Positions 34,201 through 43,585 are shown, counted from the stretch's first letter. The stretch: DNA of 64,000 nt from Romanomermis culicivorax (GCA_963922205.1 CAWUHX010000037.1:1488001-1552000), one strand, 5' to 3'. Notes: generated by a model not told the origin, from the letters alone. Translations and numbers: made by a program.

Positions 34201-36009
34201 ACAAGCCATGGCTTGTTGGACTGACAAAATGGCTACTTATAAGTTGGATGGACTGTGTACATCACGCACAATAAAACCAATCTGACTCATCTTAATCGTT
34301 CTACAGTATTTTAAACTATCGTTGACAAAGAAGAAACAAAGATCAAAAAAGTATAACGCTCAGGAAATTTACTTATAAATATGAATAAAAATATAACATA
34401 GCAAGAAAATTTTTTTATTGGCTCTTTGAACTGTCTGACACCCAGGGATAGCAAGGCTTTGGTGTTCGGTTTTCTGAAAACGAAAAAATTTAAAAATTAT
34501 TGATTCTCTATTTTTATCAGAAATGATCGGAAATAAGTTTTCATAATTCAGTGATAATTAGCGAAATACACTAGTGTTTTTATCTTACTTAAATGATCTC
34601 TTTGTACTATCATATATACTCTCAGACAAGCAAAAAAAGTGGAAATATTTTTCTGTATAGTTCGTTCAACATATACAGACAGGAAACAACACTGTACGAA
34701 GTCTAGCATGAATAAGGAGGATATTTAAATGAGGAACCAAGCACATAGAATACAGGCATGAGAGAAAAAGATTTCAGGTCTTCTGATTCATAAACACTTA
34801 AGAGTATGTACATTTATTTACTTGAACACTGCGTTTGTTTACTTGTTAAACTTGCGCTTTTCATGCTGTTCAGTTTGATTTGGTAACTTGTTGATATAAT
34901 ACAATTATTTAATGAATAATGATTTTCAGTGAATGTATTGCTATGGAGTCAAGTTTTCAGGATCAAATTGATTCGACATGAGTATTCGTGTCGAATCAAT
35001 GTTGAACTGATTCAACTGCGGTCATATGAAGAAGAGCCGCGTATCTCATAGAAAATATGATAGCATAATCTGAGATATAGATATAAGTTCCATATTTCCT
35101 ATTTTTTCACATCACAGACGCTAAAGTCCTTAATTATGAGTTTTATACTCGGCTGTTTTATAACTTATTCACAGTTTACAGAGAACTATCACCACTTTTT
35201 TCAAACACTTGATAAAGTCTACAATAAATTCAGAGCGAAAAAGCCAGAAAAAATCAAAAAATCATAAACAAAATAAAACATTTGGTGTTTTTGACGGAAA
35301 ACTTTCGAAAATGCGAAAAATTCTTTAGGTGCTGGAGGCAGGGTATTTTATTAGCACGGCCGCTAACTATCCTTAATTTGAATTACTTTTTCTCAGCACG
35401 ACTAAAATTTTAATTAGCACAGGTCCAACTTCATTACCACCGTCCTAAAGGAAGAACCATGGCTGGAGGTCAAAAATAGTACATTTTAGAAGCTCAAAAC
35501 CTAAATGTTTGCCACACTGGTGATGATTATAATTTATAATAATCATTAATTGCAACAATTAACACCCATTAGCATATTTATTTGTTATTGTTAGCTGATC
35601 TTTAATAGTTTTAATTATCTAAAATGTCTCACCTTATTTTTTAATAAGTAATCTATCAATTAGTTCGGATATTTGACGTAAATTAAAGCCTTTGTAGTTA
35701 GATCTTTTTCTTGACTTCGGAGATCTTTACATTTCCCGAAAACTTAGAATTTAGTGTTTCTGATACGAATTTTCCTTCATTTTTGGTAAATTATACACAC
35801 TCCAAAAACATCATAATTTGTACGAATTTCCGGATTAAAAAACTCGAACATTTGGAGAAATAATTTTGATCACTGCCGCTCCATTTATGCTGACAGCCAG
35901 AAGAATCTATATCCTCTGCATGTATGTTCATATCATCGACTGAAACTTCATAAAAATCATCACCTGAGGGCTTTCTACCGAGGAAAGCGCGTTTCTTCTG
36001 TTTCGCCAT
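21804..36009 (-). CDS. USP16/USP45-type ubiquitin carboxyl-terminal hydrolase, multi-exon host gene
   Basis: A cysteine deubiquitinase of the USP16/USP45 group; family members remove ubiquitin from substrates including histone H2A. Thirteen coding exons read on the minus strand at 35810-36009, 32871-32942, 32709-32812, 32110-32335, 31869-32057, 31047-31192, 30816-30994, 30532-30683, 30306-30392, 29442-29897, 29053-29153, 28906-28992 and 21804-22208. Together they give about 800 residues, close to vertebrate USP16. Order: basic N-terminus, ZnF-UBP (CMQCGHKGCGR), Cys box GLSNMGNTCFFN, EQQDSHELLRYLLD, QIFGGEL with a Cys finger, Lys-rich/acidic insert, second Cys pair (CENCTK), LTLHLKRF, His box SGGHYVAYV and YYISDSYVNAV. 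Most exon junctions close in phase with GT-AG borders. The junction from the ninth to tenth exon does not. ATG at 36009 follows a CCTCAG acceptor, so a 5' UTR intron is likely. All catalytic motifs are intact. Confidence 0.9.
22987..24095. mobile_element. DNA transposon-like element with AGGGTTTTTT...TGCACA ends
   Basis: Left end AGGGTTTTTTTTGCACA and right end TGTGCAAAAAACCCT are inverted copies, with subterminal inverted words (CAGGTTGCACAG versus CAACCTGGCCTG). No coding capacity. An intact right-end fragment recurs at about 40078-40115. Target duplication is not clear. Lies in the last intron of the USP gene. Confidence 0.55.
24540..24640 (-). repeat. possible tRNA-derived SINE head
   Basis: On the minus strand GCCTAATGGGTGAGATCG (box A-like) is followed about 40 bases later by GGTTCGACCCGGGCC (box B-like), in a GC-rich stretch unlike its surroundings. 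No tail or duplication was defined. Confidence 0.4.
24641..25415. other. intronic sequence without recognised feature
   Basis: Part of the last USP intron; nothing supported here. Confidence 0.4.
25416..27484. mobile_element. hAT-type element, 2.07 kb, with exact 8-bp target duplication
   Basis: Ends CAGTGTTTTTTTTGCAC and GTGCAAAAAAAAACACTG are inverted copies. GTTTTCTC flanks both sides (25408-25415 and 27485-27492). CAGTG-type TIRs with 8-bp duplications are the hAT hallmark. Inside are several GTGCA/TGCAC words and a GGCGC hairpin remnant near 27303; no transposase frame. Related to 42376-43473 and, inverted, to sequence at about 53940-55150. Confidence 0.75.
27537..27640 (+). repeat. two-copy tandem repeat of about 53 bp
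   Basis: AATTGATACATA.CTTACA recurs with ACATGATGT some 30 bases further in both copies. Confidence 0.5.
27641..28427. other. intronic sequence, no gene
   Basis: Contains a perfect alternating TTCtaGAAcaTTC word at 27718-27730, which matches a heat-shock element but has no gene context here. Otherwise nothing recognised. Confidence 0.35.
28428..28873 (+). mobile_element. MITE family 1 (CATACATGTAA ends), copy with exact TSD
   Basis: Ends CATACATGTAAT and GTTACATGTATG are inverted copies; GTCAGGAC flanks both sides. Inside: a G run after the left end, ATGGCTAGCCAT repeated with ATATGG, GGCGCTTCGCGCC hairpin, a C-rich block and GACCTCGGAGCTCCG. 446 bp, no coding. Eight copies of this family occur in the window. 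Confidence 0.8.
28906..28992 (-). CDS. USP16/45-like gene, KVNKFVEFP exon
   Basis: Reads FMKVNKFVEFPKILNLAPFC, aligned with the KVNKHIKFPEILDLAPFC block of vertebrate USP16. TTTCAG acceptor, GTAAGG donor. A MITE sits in the following intron 33 bases away. Confidence 0.88.
29053..29153 (-). CDS. USP16/45-like gene, LTLHLKRF exon
   Basis: Reads YTDALKKYIIFSPPAVLTLH followed by LKRFHQ before GTTAGC. SPPAVLTLHLKRF is the conserved USP strand preceding the His box. Phases close on both sides. Confidence 0.88.
29442..29897 (-). CDS. USP16/45-like gene, acidic insert and second Cys pair
   Basis: An Asn/Glu-rich low-complexity stretch is followed by DDKWLQFTEPL, CLAQFMSTEKLCD and FGCENCTKNFHC. Acceptor CTTCTCTAG at 29898; donor GTAAAT. 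The incoming phase needs one base from the previous exon, which the previous exon as modelled does not supply. Confidence 0.8.
30306..30392 (-). CDS. USP16/45-like gene, Lys-rich insert exon
   Basis: Reads NLIHTSSISSEKSKYAMKK then RILARKQAK, matching the basic insert of USP16. Acceptor TTTTGCAG is strong; the donor choice (GTAACA, GTTAAG or another) is unresolved. Confidence 0.65.
30532..30683 (-). CDS. USP16/45-like gene, finger exon
   Basis: Reads FTCVEQIFGGELLQCIKC, then LQCNHVSTRIESFLDLSLPV: the USP fingers' first Cys pair and the LDLSLP motif. Acceptor ATATTAG, donor GTAATC. It lies outside longer open frames, so was found by matching phases. Confidence 0.85.
30816..30994 (-). CDS. USP16/45-like gene, QQDS-box exon
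   Basis: AHRFRSYEQQDSHELLRYLL is the conserved second USP block. The exon ends phase 1 before GTGCAT and joins the next exon as an Ala codon. Confidence 0.88.
31047..31192 (-). CDS. USP16/45-like gene, exon between Cys box and QQDS box
   Basis: Reads HPITVTIKTELGNLTHALRE and ends LFDEVCK, with the last Lys codon split (AA|A) across the intron, exactly as needed to join the following exon. Confidence 0.85.
31869..32057 (-). CDS. USP16/45-like gene, catalytic Cys-box exon
   Basis: GLSNMGNTCFFNSVVQNLMQ contains the nucleophilic Cys. Borders are TTATTAG acceptor and GTAAGC donor; 63 codons in phase 0. Confidence 0.9.
32110..32335 (-). CDS. USP16/45-like gene, exon linking ZnF-UBP to catalytic domain
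   Basis: Starts CYDCDDEVP, the last finger Cys pair, then a charged linker (EPKQPEEKLSSALKGKK) and ends NLAQVPIK before GTAAGT. The next exon begins directly with the catalytic Cys box. Confidence 0.85.
32709..32812 (-). CDS. USP16/45-like gene, exon completing ZnF-UBP
   Basis: Continues GCGRYSEHAHAVSHSE and ends at LETLAIW, with the split Trp codon (TG|G) completed by the next exon. Conserved His residues of the finger are present. Confidence 0.85.
32871..32942 (-). CDS. USP16/45-like gene, exon with ZnF-UBP core
   Basis: Reads ECQREGLKKDERGPVWAC followed by MQCGHK between TATATTTTAG and GTAACAG. W-x-C-x2-C-G-H is the diagnostic ZnF-UBP segment. Phase 0 on both sides. Confidence 0.85.
33612..34005 (+). 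mobile_element. MITE family 1, diverged copy
   Basis: Ends CACACATGTAAC and GTTACATGTATG; flanks CTTTAGAC and GTTTGGAC agree at 6 of 8 bases. It lacks the G-homopolymer length of other copies and the GGCGC hairpin. In the intron after the first USP coding exon. Confidence 0.65.
34006..35790. other. large intron sequence of the USP gene
   Basis: Contains a 36-bp perfect palindrome (34100-34135) built from CGGGTACCCG and AATTACCCGGGTAATT. No exon or transposon end could be defined otherwise. Confidence 0.5.
35810..36009 (-). CDS. USP16/45-like gene, first coding exon
   Basis: Starts MAKQKKRAFLGRKPSGDD, an acidic stretch, then GCQHKWSG, giving the first Cys/His of the ZnF-UBP finger. The 3' border is uncertain, near GTGTATAAT at about 35810. 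A possible 46-bp intron (GTGAGA donor at 36058, CCTCAG acceptor) lies in the 5' UTR just upstream. Confidence 0.65.
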
Positions 36010-36330
36010 CCCCAAACCTGAGGTATAAATAATTAATAGAACCCGGAAAGATTCTCACCAATTTGAGAGACGCACAACTTTATTAGGGTCACGTAACGGC
36101 GCACGGTCTAAGCGAATGCTAGATAAAACACGGTAGGGCAGAGTAGACGAGCGAGCAGTGATGCAGTCATTAGGTCAACAGAGAAGGGGGATACCCATAC
36201 CTGTATGAGCGCCGACGAGTTGCCCGAGGGTAAAGGATTTTCAAGAGGGAGAAGCTGACTTCCCAAAGTTTTGGAGGGGATCGGCAAGTGTTCAACAAAT
36301 GGCTTATTAGACAAAAAAATGAATAAAACA
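36010..36330 (-). other. upstream region / possible 5' UTR of the USP gene
   Basis: Less AT-rich than its surroundings. Splice-like borders are visible on the minus strand: TTGTCTAATAAG acceptor near 36303, CATACAG|GTATGG donor near 36199, and ATTG|GTGAGA near 36058. The block between the first two reads PSKTLGSQLLPLENPLPSGN, which I do not recognise. A TAG precedes the ATG in its frame, so translation most likely starts at 36009. Confidence 0.35.
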
Positions 36331-36557
36331 TACCTGTGATTAAGGGATTTTTGCGTTAAATTTGATTCTGAGCATTATTTCGACGCGAAGTGCTGAATAT
36401 TTTTCGCTTTTTGTTCTGAAAACGGCATTTATGACCAAAAAATTGATATTTTTCATCAATTTTTGACTGAGGGGGTAGCTGTCGAGAAGTGAAGTTGTCG
36501 TGGAGAGGGTCATCGACGACTGTATATACGAATGAACATTTTGGGGAACTCCAGAAT

Positions 36558-37865
36558 CAGTGTTTTTTTTTGTACATGACCCATTTGCACATGTACAAAC
36601 GAGTAGGCAATTTTCATTTGTACATATTTGTACAATGAAAATATTAGTTTTTTAAGCGATTTTCTTTGGGTACTTATTGGTACAGATATCCAATCAAATA
36701 TATTATGATTTTAGAAGAAGTGAGACCGCTCTAAATAAGATCAAAAAAATACTCAACAACAACAAAATTTATTCAACACCGGGCAGGGCCGCACGCACCA
36801 TTTTTTTTCCTCGAAGATTTTTTCCAGATGAGAACCCGACCCAAAATTTTTTTCCTCATTTTCCAAAAGTTTTCCACATTTTTAAAAACGCTTATAATGT
36901 GGCTACGGATGCTTTTTTATTCATTTTAGGAGCATACCCATGCATTTTGTTGTATTTGGAGTCAGAAACCTGCTAAAATGAGAAAAAATTGAGAAAATCC
37001 AAGTTATATCAGCCAAAATGAGCTCATGAAGAATATGTTGGTATTCTACAGGAGCGGGTGAAGCATGTTAACGGATAACGATAGAGTTTTCAGGAATTTA
37101 TCCGCTATTAACATTTCTATGGCTCTCATTAGAATCATCTAATTTTATTTAGTCCTTCGTCCGGCGCGGAGCGCCGAAAAAATTTTTGAATTTTCACTTT
37201 CTACAACGCTGGAAATTGAACCTCCACAACGTTGGGAAATAAATTAAAATGCGACTCATGAAGTATAATTTGTTTCCCATTCCAGCGCGGAGCGCCGGGA
37301 AAATTTTTCAGTTTTTATATTCTAAAACGCTGGAAAATAAATCGCTCCAAGAGATATTCATGAACAGAAGTTCGAAAATCGCAGTCTAGAATGATGTCTT
37401 CAATTTCTATCTTCATTAAACGCAAAAGTTCAGGTTGCAGACGTTTAAAAAGTTCAAAACATCGAGAGAAAAAATTGAGAAAATTGATGAAAAATCTCAA
37501 TATTGGGCGACATAATTGACTGTTAACGATTAGAAAATGAAACGAGCTAACTTGATTGATAGAAACTGTTGAGCATTAATTAGTAAGTCGAAGTAGATAT
37601 GCTAACGGCCGCGCCTGATAGAATATAGTTATAATTATATCCATGACCGGCGCGAAGCGCCGGAAAATTTTCAGATTTTGACCTTTTAAAGTCTACCAAA
37701 ACGCATCTTTTTGGTTTAGAGTTCCCCAAAATTTTTTCCACAATGAGAACCATACCCAAAATTTTTTTCGTCATTCTTCTCGTTTGTACATGTACAAATG
37801 ACGACTCAAAGTTCATTTGCCGCTAGAATTTTTCATTTGCCAACGGCAAAAAAAAAAAAACACTG
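36558..37865. mobile_element. hAT-type element, 1.3 kb, with exact 8-bp target duplication
   Basis: Left end CAGTGTTTTTTTTTGTAC and right end with an A run and CACTG are inverted. TCCAGAAT flanks both sides (36550-36557 and 37866-37873). Inside is a segment from 36799 to about 37640 that recurs at 46067-47400 and 48012-48830. Two GGCGCGGAGCGCC and one GGCGCGAAGCGCC hairpins are present. No coding. Confidence 0.75.
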
Positions 37866-37873
37866 TCCAGAAT

Positions 37874-38384
37874 CCTCCTCAACTAAAGGTATAAAGGTAT
37901 GAGAATATACGTCCAGGAAAACGTGATATTTTTGTGTGTTTGGAAACAGGGATACAAACTTTGCAAAAATGCATGCCTGTACTTGGAGGGAATTGAAGAA
38001 ACCTCTCTCTTACTCAGTTGGACAAAGTACCTCCAAAATTTAAAAATTGGGCAAAAATGGCTTCTTCGGCCTATTTTTGGAAAATTTCCGCCAAAAATTA
38101 GGTGTTTTTTTACTTTTTCGAATCATTTTGGACCCCGAAAGAATTTAAGACTTACCCCCCCCCCCCCAAATCCAAATCTCAATAAAATAAGATTTTTGGC
38201 ACAAAAAAGAATTAGAATGACACAAAAAATTTTGAGCGTATATGCCGATCGGCACAAATCTTTTGACTGATCAAAAGCTTAAATTCGTTGATTTTAGGCA
38301 CTTTAGGAGCTGAAAACTGAAAATTTTCGCGATGCTGCACCACGAGTCAATGACTTATAATATTAACTACTCATTTGGTACAAA
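37874..38384. other. no gene; C-rich and AT-rich stretch
   Basis: Contains GCATGCCTGTACTTGG and a C run near 38154-38168 that resemble a decayed copy of MITE family 2, but ends cannot be matched. Confidence 0.3.
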
Positions 38385-39370
38385 CACAAGCAAAATCCGG
38401 ATCTTGAAAAATTTAGTTCAGCGGATCCGGATCTTTCAATAAGTATATGCATTATGTCTAATTTGTCTAAAATTGAGTTGTATGAATTTATATTCATTGG
38501 TGTCAATAGATTGACAGATTATTAATGATTGAGGTGTTCGTTCATTGAAATAGTTCACATGTTCACATTCATTAAATTGTATTCATGTTTAGATTAATAT
38601 TGGTTTCATAAGGAAAGAAATGAATAGAAAAGGAAACTTTTTTCAGAAATTATGGATTCTAGTTATTCTTTCACAGGCAGGGTGTGGGACCACTTCACAG
38701 TGTCCCCAGATAATGAAGAAAGGCAAAGTGCAATAAATGCAGAATACAATTATCCAGAAAAGGTTGTGGTACTGGATGTCAGAGAAAACATTTGGAGAGG
38801 AAACATATGGCAATATATAAGCAGTTTGCAGCTAAATAAAAAGAAGATAATGAAAATAGAAGTAATTGTAGAACAAATTACCACTAGTTAGTTATTTTAA
38901 AGAATTAATTTTTGTGTTTTTCTTTAAAGATAGCCAAAAAAGTGAACCTAGCAATTCAAAAACCAAATTAAATCATGAACTTAAATCTCAAACGTCTTTA
39001 GACAATTGCTTCATGCAGAAGTAAACTTAAATTAGCATCATCAACAAGTATTCCCTCTGAACAATTATTCAGGGGTGCTGGTCAAATTTACTGTCCTACC
39101 AAAAATCGTTTGAAGGGTGATACTGTTGAAAAATTACTGTTTGTCAAGTATAATTTTGCTACCATTGGCTTGACATTTTTGCAAAATTTTATGTCAATAA
39201 TAATGAATAAAGATCCGATTACGACCGGATCTTAATCATTGACAACAGCGGATCCGGATCTTTAAAAATTTGGTTCAGCGGATCCGGATCCAAAAAAATC
39301 TGGTTTAGCGGATCCGGATCCAAAAATTTAGGCGGATATCCGCGGATCCGGATACCCGGCCCATCCCTAA
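38385..39370 (+). mobile_element. decayed hAT-like transposon with GCGGATCCGGATC subterminal repeats
   Basis: The word GCGGATCCGGATC recurs at both sides (about 38395-38435 and 39240-39355), ending ATCCGGATACCCGGCCCATC. Between them lies a short frame with a BED-finger-like start. Several stops follow it. Ends are not exactly defined. Confidence 0.5.
38652..38891 (+). pseudogene. BED-like N-terminus of a hAT transposase (fragment)
   Basis: Reads SFTGRVWDHFTVSPDNEER; VW-x-HF followed by charged residues is the start of a BED zinc finger in hAT transposases. The expected Cys pair is not intact (NAEYNYPEKVVVLDV). Stops follow; remnant only. Confidence 0.45.
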
Positions 39371-39756
39371 CATAGCAATATATTTGTATTATTGCAGCAA
39401 AATTATAGATTGCCATGACTGACAAACGAATTGAAATTCTAAACTTTCTGTGTTCATTCGGTAACGTACAGTTGTTGCCCTTTAGGCAACCTTTGCACCC
39501 TGTTGCTGCAACTCCGTCAGTTTTCGAAAAGTTTCTACATCTTCGGGACTCGATATTAAAATTATTATTTATATGACATTATACTTATTGTGCTTTGCAT
39601 TTTCCTTTTGTTTTGTATGGTGTAACAGCAAGAATATATATCATTTTATTTCAGAAATACAAGAGAAGTAGCTTTTAATCATTTTCGATACTTGAAGCAT
39701 TCTACGGCCTATCGAATTTTTTCGAAGTTTTTTACACATCGTACATATAAACCTAT

Positions 39757-39955
39757 GCCTAACCCCAAGGCTAAGCCTAAGCCTAACCCCAAGGCCAGGG
39801 CTGTGCACAAGGGAGGGGCGGCCGCCTCCCCCCATTGAGGCAGCACGCAAACAGTCTATCGCGGTAAAATCAACATTTCTGGGGCTATTCATTAAAATGT
39901 TTAGTCCGCCCCCCCATGAAAAGCCGTGCCTAAGGCTAAGCCTAAGCCTAATATG
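39757..39955 (+). repeat. TTAGGC-type short arrays flanking a small MITE-like insert
   Basis: GCCTAA and GGCTAAGCCTAAG units occur at 39757-39800 and again at 39925-39953. Between them, CAGGGCTGTGCACAAGGG and CATGAAAAGCCGTGCCT look like a decayed TIR pair of a MITE inserted in the array. GCCTAA on this strand is TTAGGC on the other. Confidence 0.5.
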
Positions 39956-40440
39956 CGTAAACCATACAACCTATAATGCAAGAAAACTCAGAGAAAAGTA
40001 GATGGGCCATAAAATGCATAAGTGCCCATTTTTCTGCTGAAATTGAGCAAACTTATCGATTTTGGGGAATGTCCCGAAGTTGCACATAGCAACCTGGCCT
40101 GTGCAAAAAAACCTTGGTCGGAAATCAAGGGAAAGTTAAACGTCCTGGACAATTTTATACACCAGAACTTTCGTTGCATTTCATTTTTTTCAATCGTAAA
40201 CCTTTTCTCGGTCGCTTTTTCTTATTTCACTAGAGTGAATAGATGAGGAACAGATTGGGCACGAGCACAATTTTTCTAAGTATATTTAGTGCAGTAAACC
40301 TAGCTTTAACTAAATTGTTATCTGTTTCCTGGCCGAAAGCTTTTTCGAATTTTTGTTATTAGTGGAGCTAGTTACAGCTGTTTAACACGCACACATTACC
40401 AGATATACCATGTACGTAATAGAAAAGATATAGCACTGAT
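39956..40440. other. no gene; right-end fragment of the AGGGTTTTTT element
   Basis: GTTGCACATAGCAACCTGGC followed by CTGTGCAAAAAAACCT at 40078-40115 matches the right end of the element at 22987-24095. Nothing else recognised. Confidence 0.4.
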
Positions 40441-40877
40441 TATGCATGTAATGGAGCCCTGAGGTCTGGGGGGGGGGGGGAAGTTGAGCCACTTTTTTTG
40501 GGGCGGGGGGTCAGTAATTCCCAAAATTTTGGGGGAAGGGGTCTCTGAAGGAAAAAAATTCAATTTTTTCGAGAAAAAAGTCCGAAATATTGTTCAAGAA
40601 ATAGTAATTTTTGTTCAAAAAATGATAAAAAAAATGTATTTATGGCGCGAAGCGCCGAGAAAATTGATGTTTTTGACCATATTTTGTTCAAAAATTGACA
40701 TTTTTCATCAAAAAATTAACATTTTTCAGTATTTTTCCGACCGAAAGTATGGGGGTCCCTACGGCTAGCCATAGGATTGGAAAATCCGGAGGGGGCGGTC
40801 GCCCAATGGCTAGCCATATGGTCGATGATTTCTGGGGGGGGGGTGCCCATAGCATTTCCCCCTCAATTTCATGTATA
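40441..40877 (-). mobile_element. MITE family 1, minus-oriented copy with poor ends
   Basis: Same internal order as other copies in reverse: GGAGCCCTGAGGTCTGGG, G run, GGCGCGAAGCGCC, ATGGCTAGCCATATGG, G run, CATAGCA. Ends TATGCATGTAATGG and TTTCATGTATATG are diverged and no target duplication is clear. Confidence 0.6.
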
Positions 40878-41016
40878 TGCTAACGGCCGCGCCTGATAGA
40901 AAATGATGATTATTATACTACCGGCGCGAAAGCTAGTGTTGCCAAGTAGTCGCCTTCAAAAACCCCAATTTTGCCGCCAAAAACCTCAATCGTTCCAAAA
41001 AACCCTAGAAAACCTC

Positions 41017-41439
41017 CATACATGTAACGGAGCCCCGAAGTCTGGGGGGGGGGTTGGGCCACTTTTTTTTTGGGACGGGGGACAGTAATTCCCAAAATTT
41101 TGAGGGGAGGGGTCGCTGAAGGAAAAAAATTTCGATTTTTTCACGTAAAAGTCCGAAAAAGAGTTTAAAAAATAGTAATTTTGTCTGAAAAATAATAAAA
41201 AATGTAATTGTGGCGTGAAGCGCCAAGAAAATTTGCGTTTTTGACCATTTTTCATCAAAAAGTTGACATTTTTCATCAAAAAATTGACATTTTTCCGACC
41301 AAAAGTATGGGGGTCCATGGGCTACCGTATGGCTAGCCACGGGATTGGAAAATCCTGGGGCGGTCGCCCAATGGCTAGCCATAGGGTCGACGATTTCTAG
41401 GGGGGGCTTCCCATAGCACTCCCCCCAGTTACATGTATG
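41017..41439 (-). mobile_element. MITE family 1, minus-oriented copy with exact TSD
   Basis: CATACATGTAACGG start and GTTACATGTATG end; AAAACCTC flanks both sides (41009-41016, 41440-41447). Inserted in the end region of a CAGTGTTGCCAAGT-type element. Confidence 0.8.
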
Positions 41440-41567
41440 AAAACCTCAAAATTTTTTGAAACCCCTAAAAAAACCAAATTTTTAAAAACATAGAATAAAT
41501 TTAATTCATAGGTAAAAAAATAAATCAAACAAAGTTTATCAAGAATCATTAACTTTATTCAGCTGCT

Positions 41568-42230
41568 AGCTGCAGAATTTCATCTTCATCATCACATTCA
41601 GCCGATTGCTGCATCAAACTGTTTAAATGATCATACATGGCCAACGTAAATTTTTTCAACATAGGTTTTGTTACAGTAAAAGAGTTACAACCATACATGT
41701 AATTGGGGGGGAAGTGCTATGGGAACCCCCCCCCAGAAATCGTCGATCATATGGCTAGCCATTGGGCGACCCCCCCCCCCAGGATTTTCCAATCCAATGG
41801 CTAGCCATATGGTAGCCCTAGGGACCCCCATAGTTTTAGTCGGAAAAATACTGAAAAATGTCATTTTTTTTCATGAAAAATGTCAATTTTTGAACAAAAA
41901 ATGGTCAAAAACGTCAATTTTCTCGGCGCTTCGCGCCATAAGTACATATTTTATCATTTTTTAGACATAAATTACTACTTTTTAAACCGTTTTTCGGATA
42001 ATTTTCATGAAAAAATCGAATTTTTTTTCCTTCAGGGACCCCTCCCCCCAAAAATTTTGGGAATTACTGACCCCCGGCCCCCAAAAAAGTGCTCCAACCC
42101 CCCTCAGACCTTGGAGCTCCGTTACATGTATGGTTACAACTTTTATTCCTTAAAGCCAAGCCATATTGCACACATAGAATACTGTCAGAAAATTGTGTGT
42201 TTCAAACTTCTAAGATCAAACTAGATTACA
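41568..42230 (-). pseudogene. C-terminal fragment of an unidentified, probably transposon-encoded protein, split by a MITE
   Basis: Minus strand reads CVQYGLALRNKSCN before the MITE and SFTVTKPMLKKFTLAMYDHL, then an acidic end CDDEDEILQLAAE and TAA after it. Removing the MITE plus one copy of its duplication leaves one frame. A TGA lies upstream. I do not recognise the family; context suggests a transposase tail of the element whose end lies near 40931. Confidence 0.4.
41692..42132 (+). mobile_element. MITE family 1, copy with exact TSD
   Basis: CATACATGTAATTG start and GTTACATGTATG end; GTTACAAC flanks both sides (41684-41691, 42133-42140). Internal order as in 28428-28873. Confidence 0.8.
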
Positions 42231-42375
42231 CATGCATTTTTTAACTTTGAAAAAATTCACTAATTTAGTTAGAAGCTTCTTAAATGAAGCCTAAGCCTCA
42301 ACTTGCAGTGCTTGCACAAATACAAAATCAAATCTCTAACTTATATACCTCCGAATCCTAATCCTAATCGATACT

Positions 42376-43473
42376 CAGTGTTTTTTCTGCACCCAGCAAA
42401 ATTGTTTCCATATTTCTCGAAGTCGTTTTTTTTTCGCTCAAAAATGTTTATAGATTCTTTATTTATGTGTTCTTGAACTTTTTCAAACCTTCTGGTGTTT
42501 TTAGAGTCATTAATTTATCAAAATTAGAGGAAAAATCGAAATTTTCATACTTGATCAAGGTCTAATCTACAAGCATTGTGGAACAAATTTTCCAACAAAC
42601 TATCCAACGCTGAAAAATCAATTTTCCGAACATTTATTTCATAGATTCAAATTTTGTGTTAAAAAGTTGTAATTTCTAAAGTTTTATTATTTGGAAAATT
42701 TAAGAACCAGTAATTTATTCGTAAACTCGCATGAACTTGACTGAAAAGAAATGAGTAAGAAGAGTGGAAATTTCCGAAAACTAGCTTTTGAATTGATTTC
42801 ACGTCCAGAAAGGAATAGTCGCTTCAAAAAGTTTAGAGACTTGACGTATTGATCTTTCTCAAAAAAATCTCATCATAAAATATTGAGGATTACCAATTGA
42901 AACAAACATAGGATAATACGTTTAAGATGATGAAAACTATTGTATAGATAAAGTGATAAGTGAAAGTAGACATGTTGAAAGCAGCGCCTGAGCTAGGTAA
43001 TACATAATAATGATTATTGAAGTTATAACCAGCGCGAAGCACCGGAAAATTTTGAGATTATGACCTTCGAAAATGCACCAAAATGCATCGTTTCTGTATC
43101 AGATCTCCAAAATTTTCTTCCCCAAATGGGGAAGAAAAATTTTCCTTTTCTGAATTTTTTTCCCAGAAAAAGAACGATTTGGAGGAAAAACAGTGCTTGC
43201 TACAATAGAATAATGGTGAATATAGTAAAAATGCAAATTAAATGTGTAATTCAATGTTAAATTAGAATGAATTTATAGTTTTTTACTAGACATTTTAAAA
43301 TCTTAGAATAAGAAAATTTTGATTTTATAGGTTCAGAATTAATGACTGACACACTATAGAAGAATATTATGCGATAAAACACAGGATTAAAAAAATTCTG
43401 CACCAGTGCAGAAATCACCAAAGAAAATTTTGCACGAAGCCTAAAAAGTCTGCACTGTGCAGAAAAAACACTA
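42376..43473. mobile_element. hAT-type element with CAGTGTTTTTTCTGCAC ends
   Basis: Left CAGTGTTTTTTCTGCAC, right GTGCAGAAAAAACACT(A). Flanks TCGATACT and TCCATACT agree at 7 of 8. Shares interior with 25416-27484 (GATTACCAATT..., ATACGTTTAAGATGATGAAA, AGCGCCTGAGCT). 1.1 kb, no coding. Confidence 0.65.
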
Positions 43474-43585
43474 TCCATACTTATAATAAGCCTGCTCAGT
43501 TGAAAGCTAAAAGGTAGACTTCAATCCCGACGTGGATGCTCGGCTGAGTTTGATGATAATGATCAAGAGTAAGAGGATCAGAATT

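Noticed and set aside
36108..36314. Minus-strand frame upstream of the USP start as a coding exon
   Set aside because: Splice-like borders exist but the phase does not join the ATG exon and a stop precedes that ATG in frame; kept only as possible 5' UTR.
39641..39892. Minus-strand frame with Gly/Arg-rich sequence
   Set aside because: Built from TTAGGC-type repeats and a C-rich MITE-like insert; not a gene.
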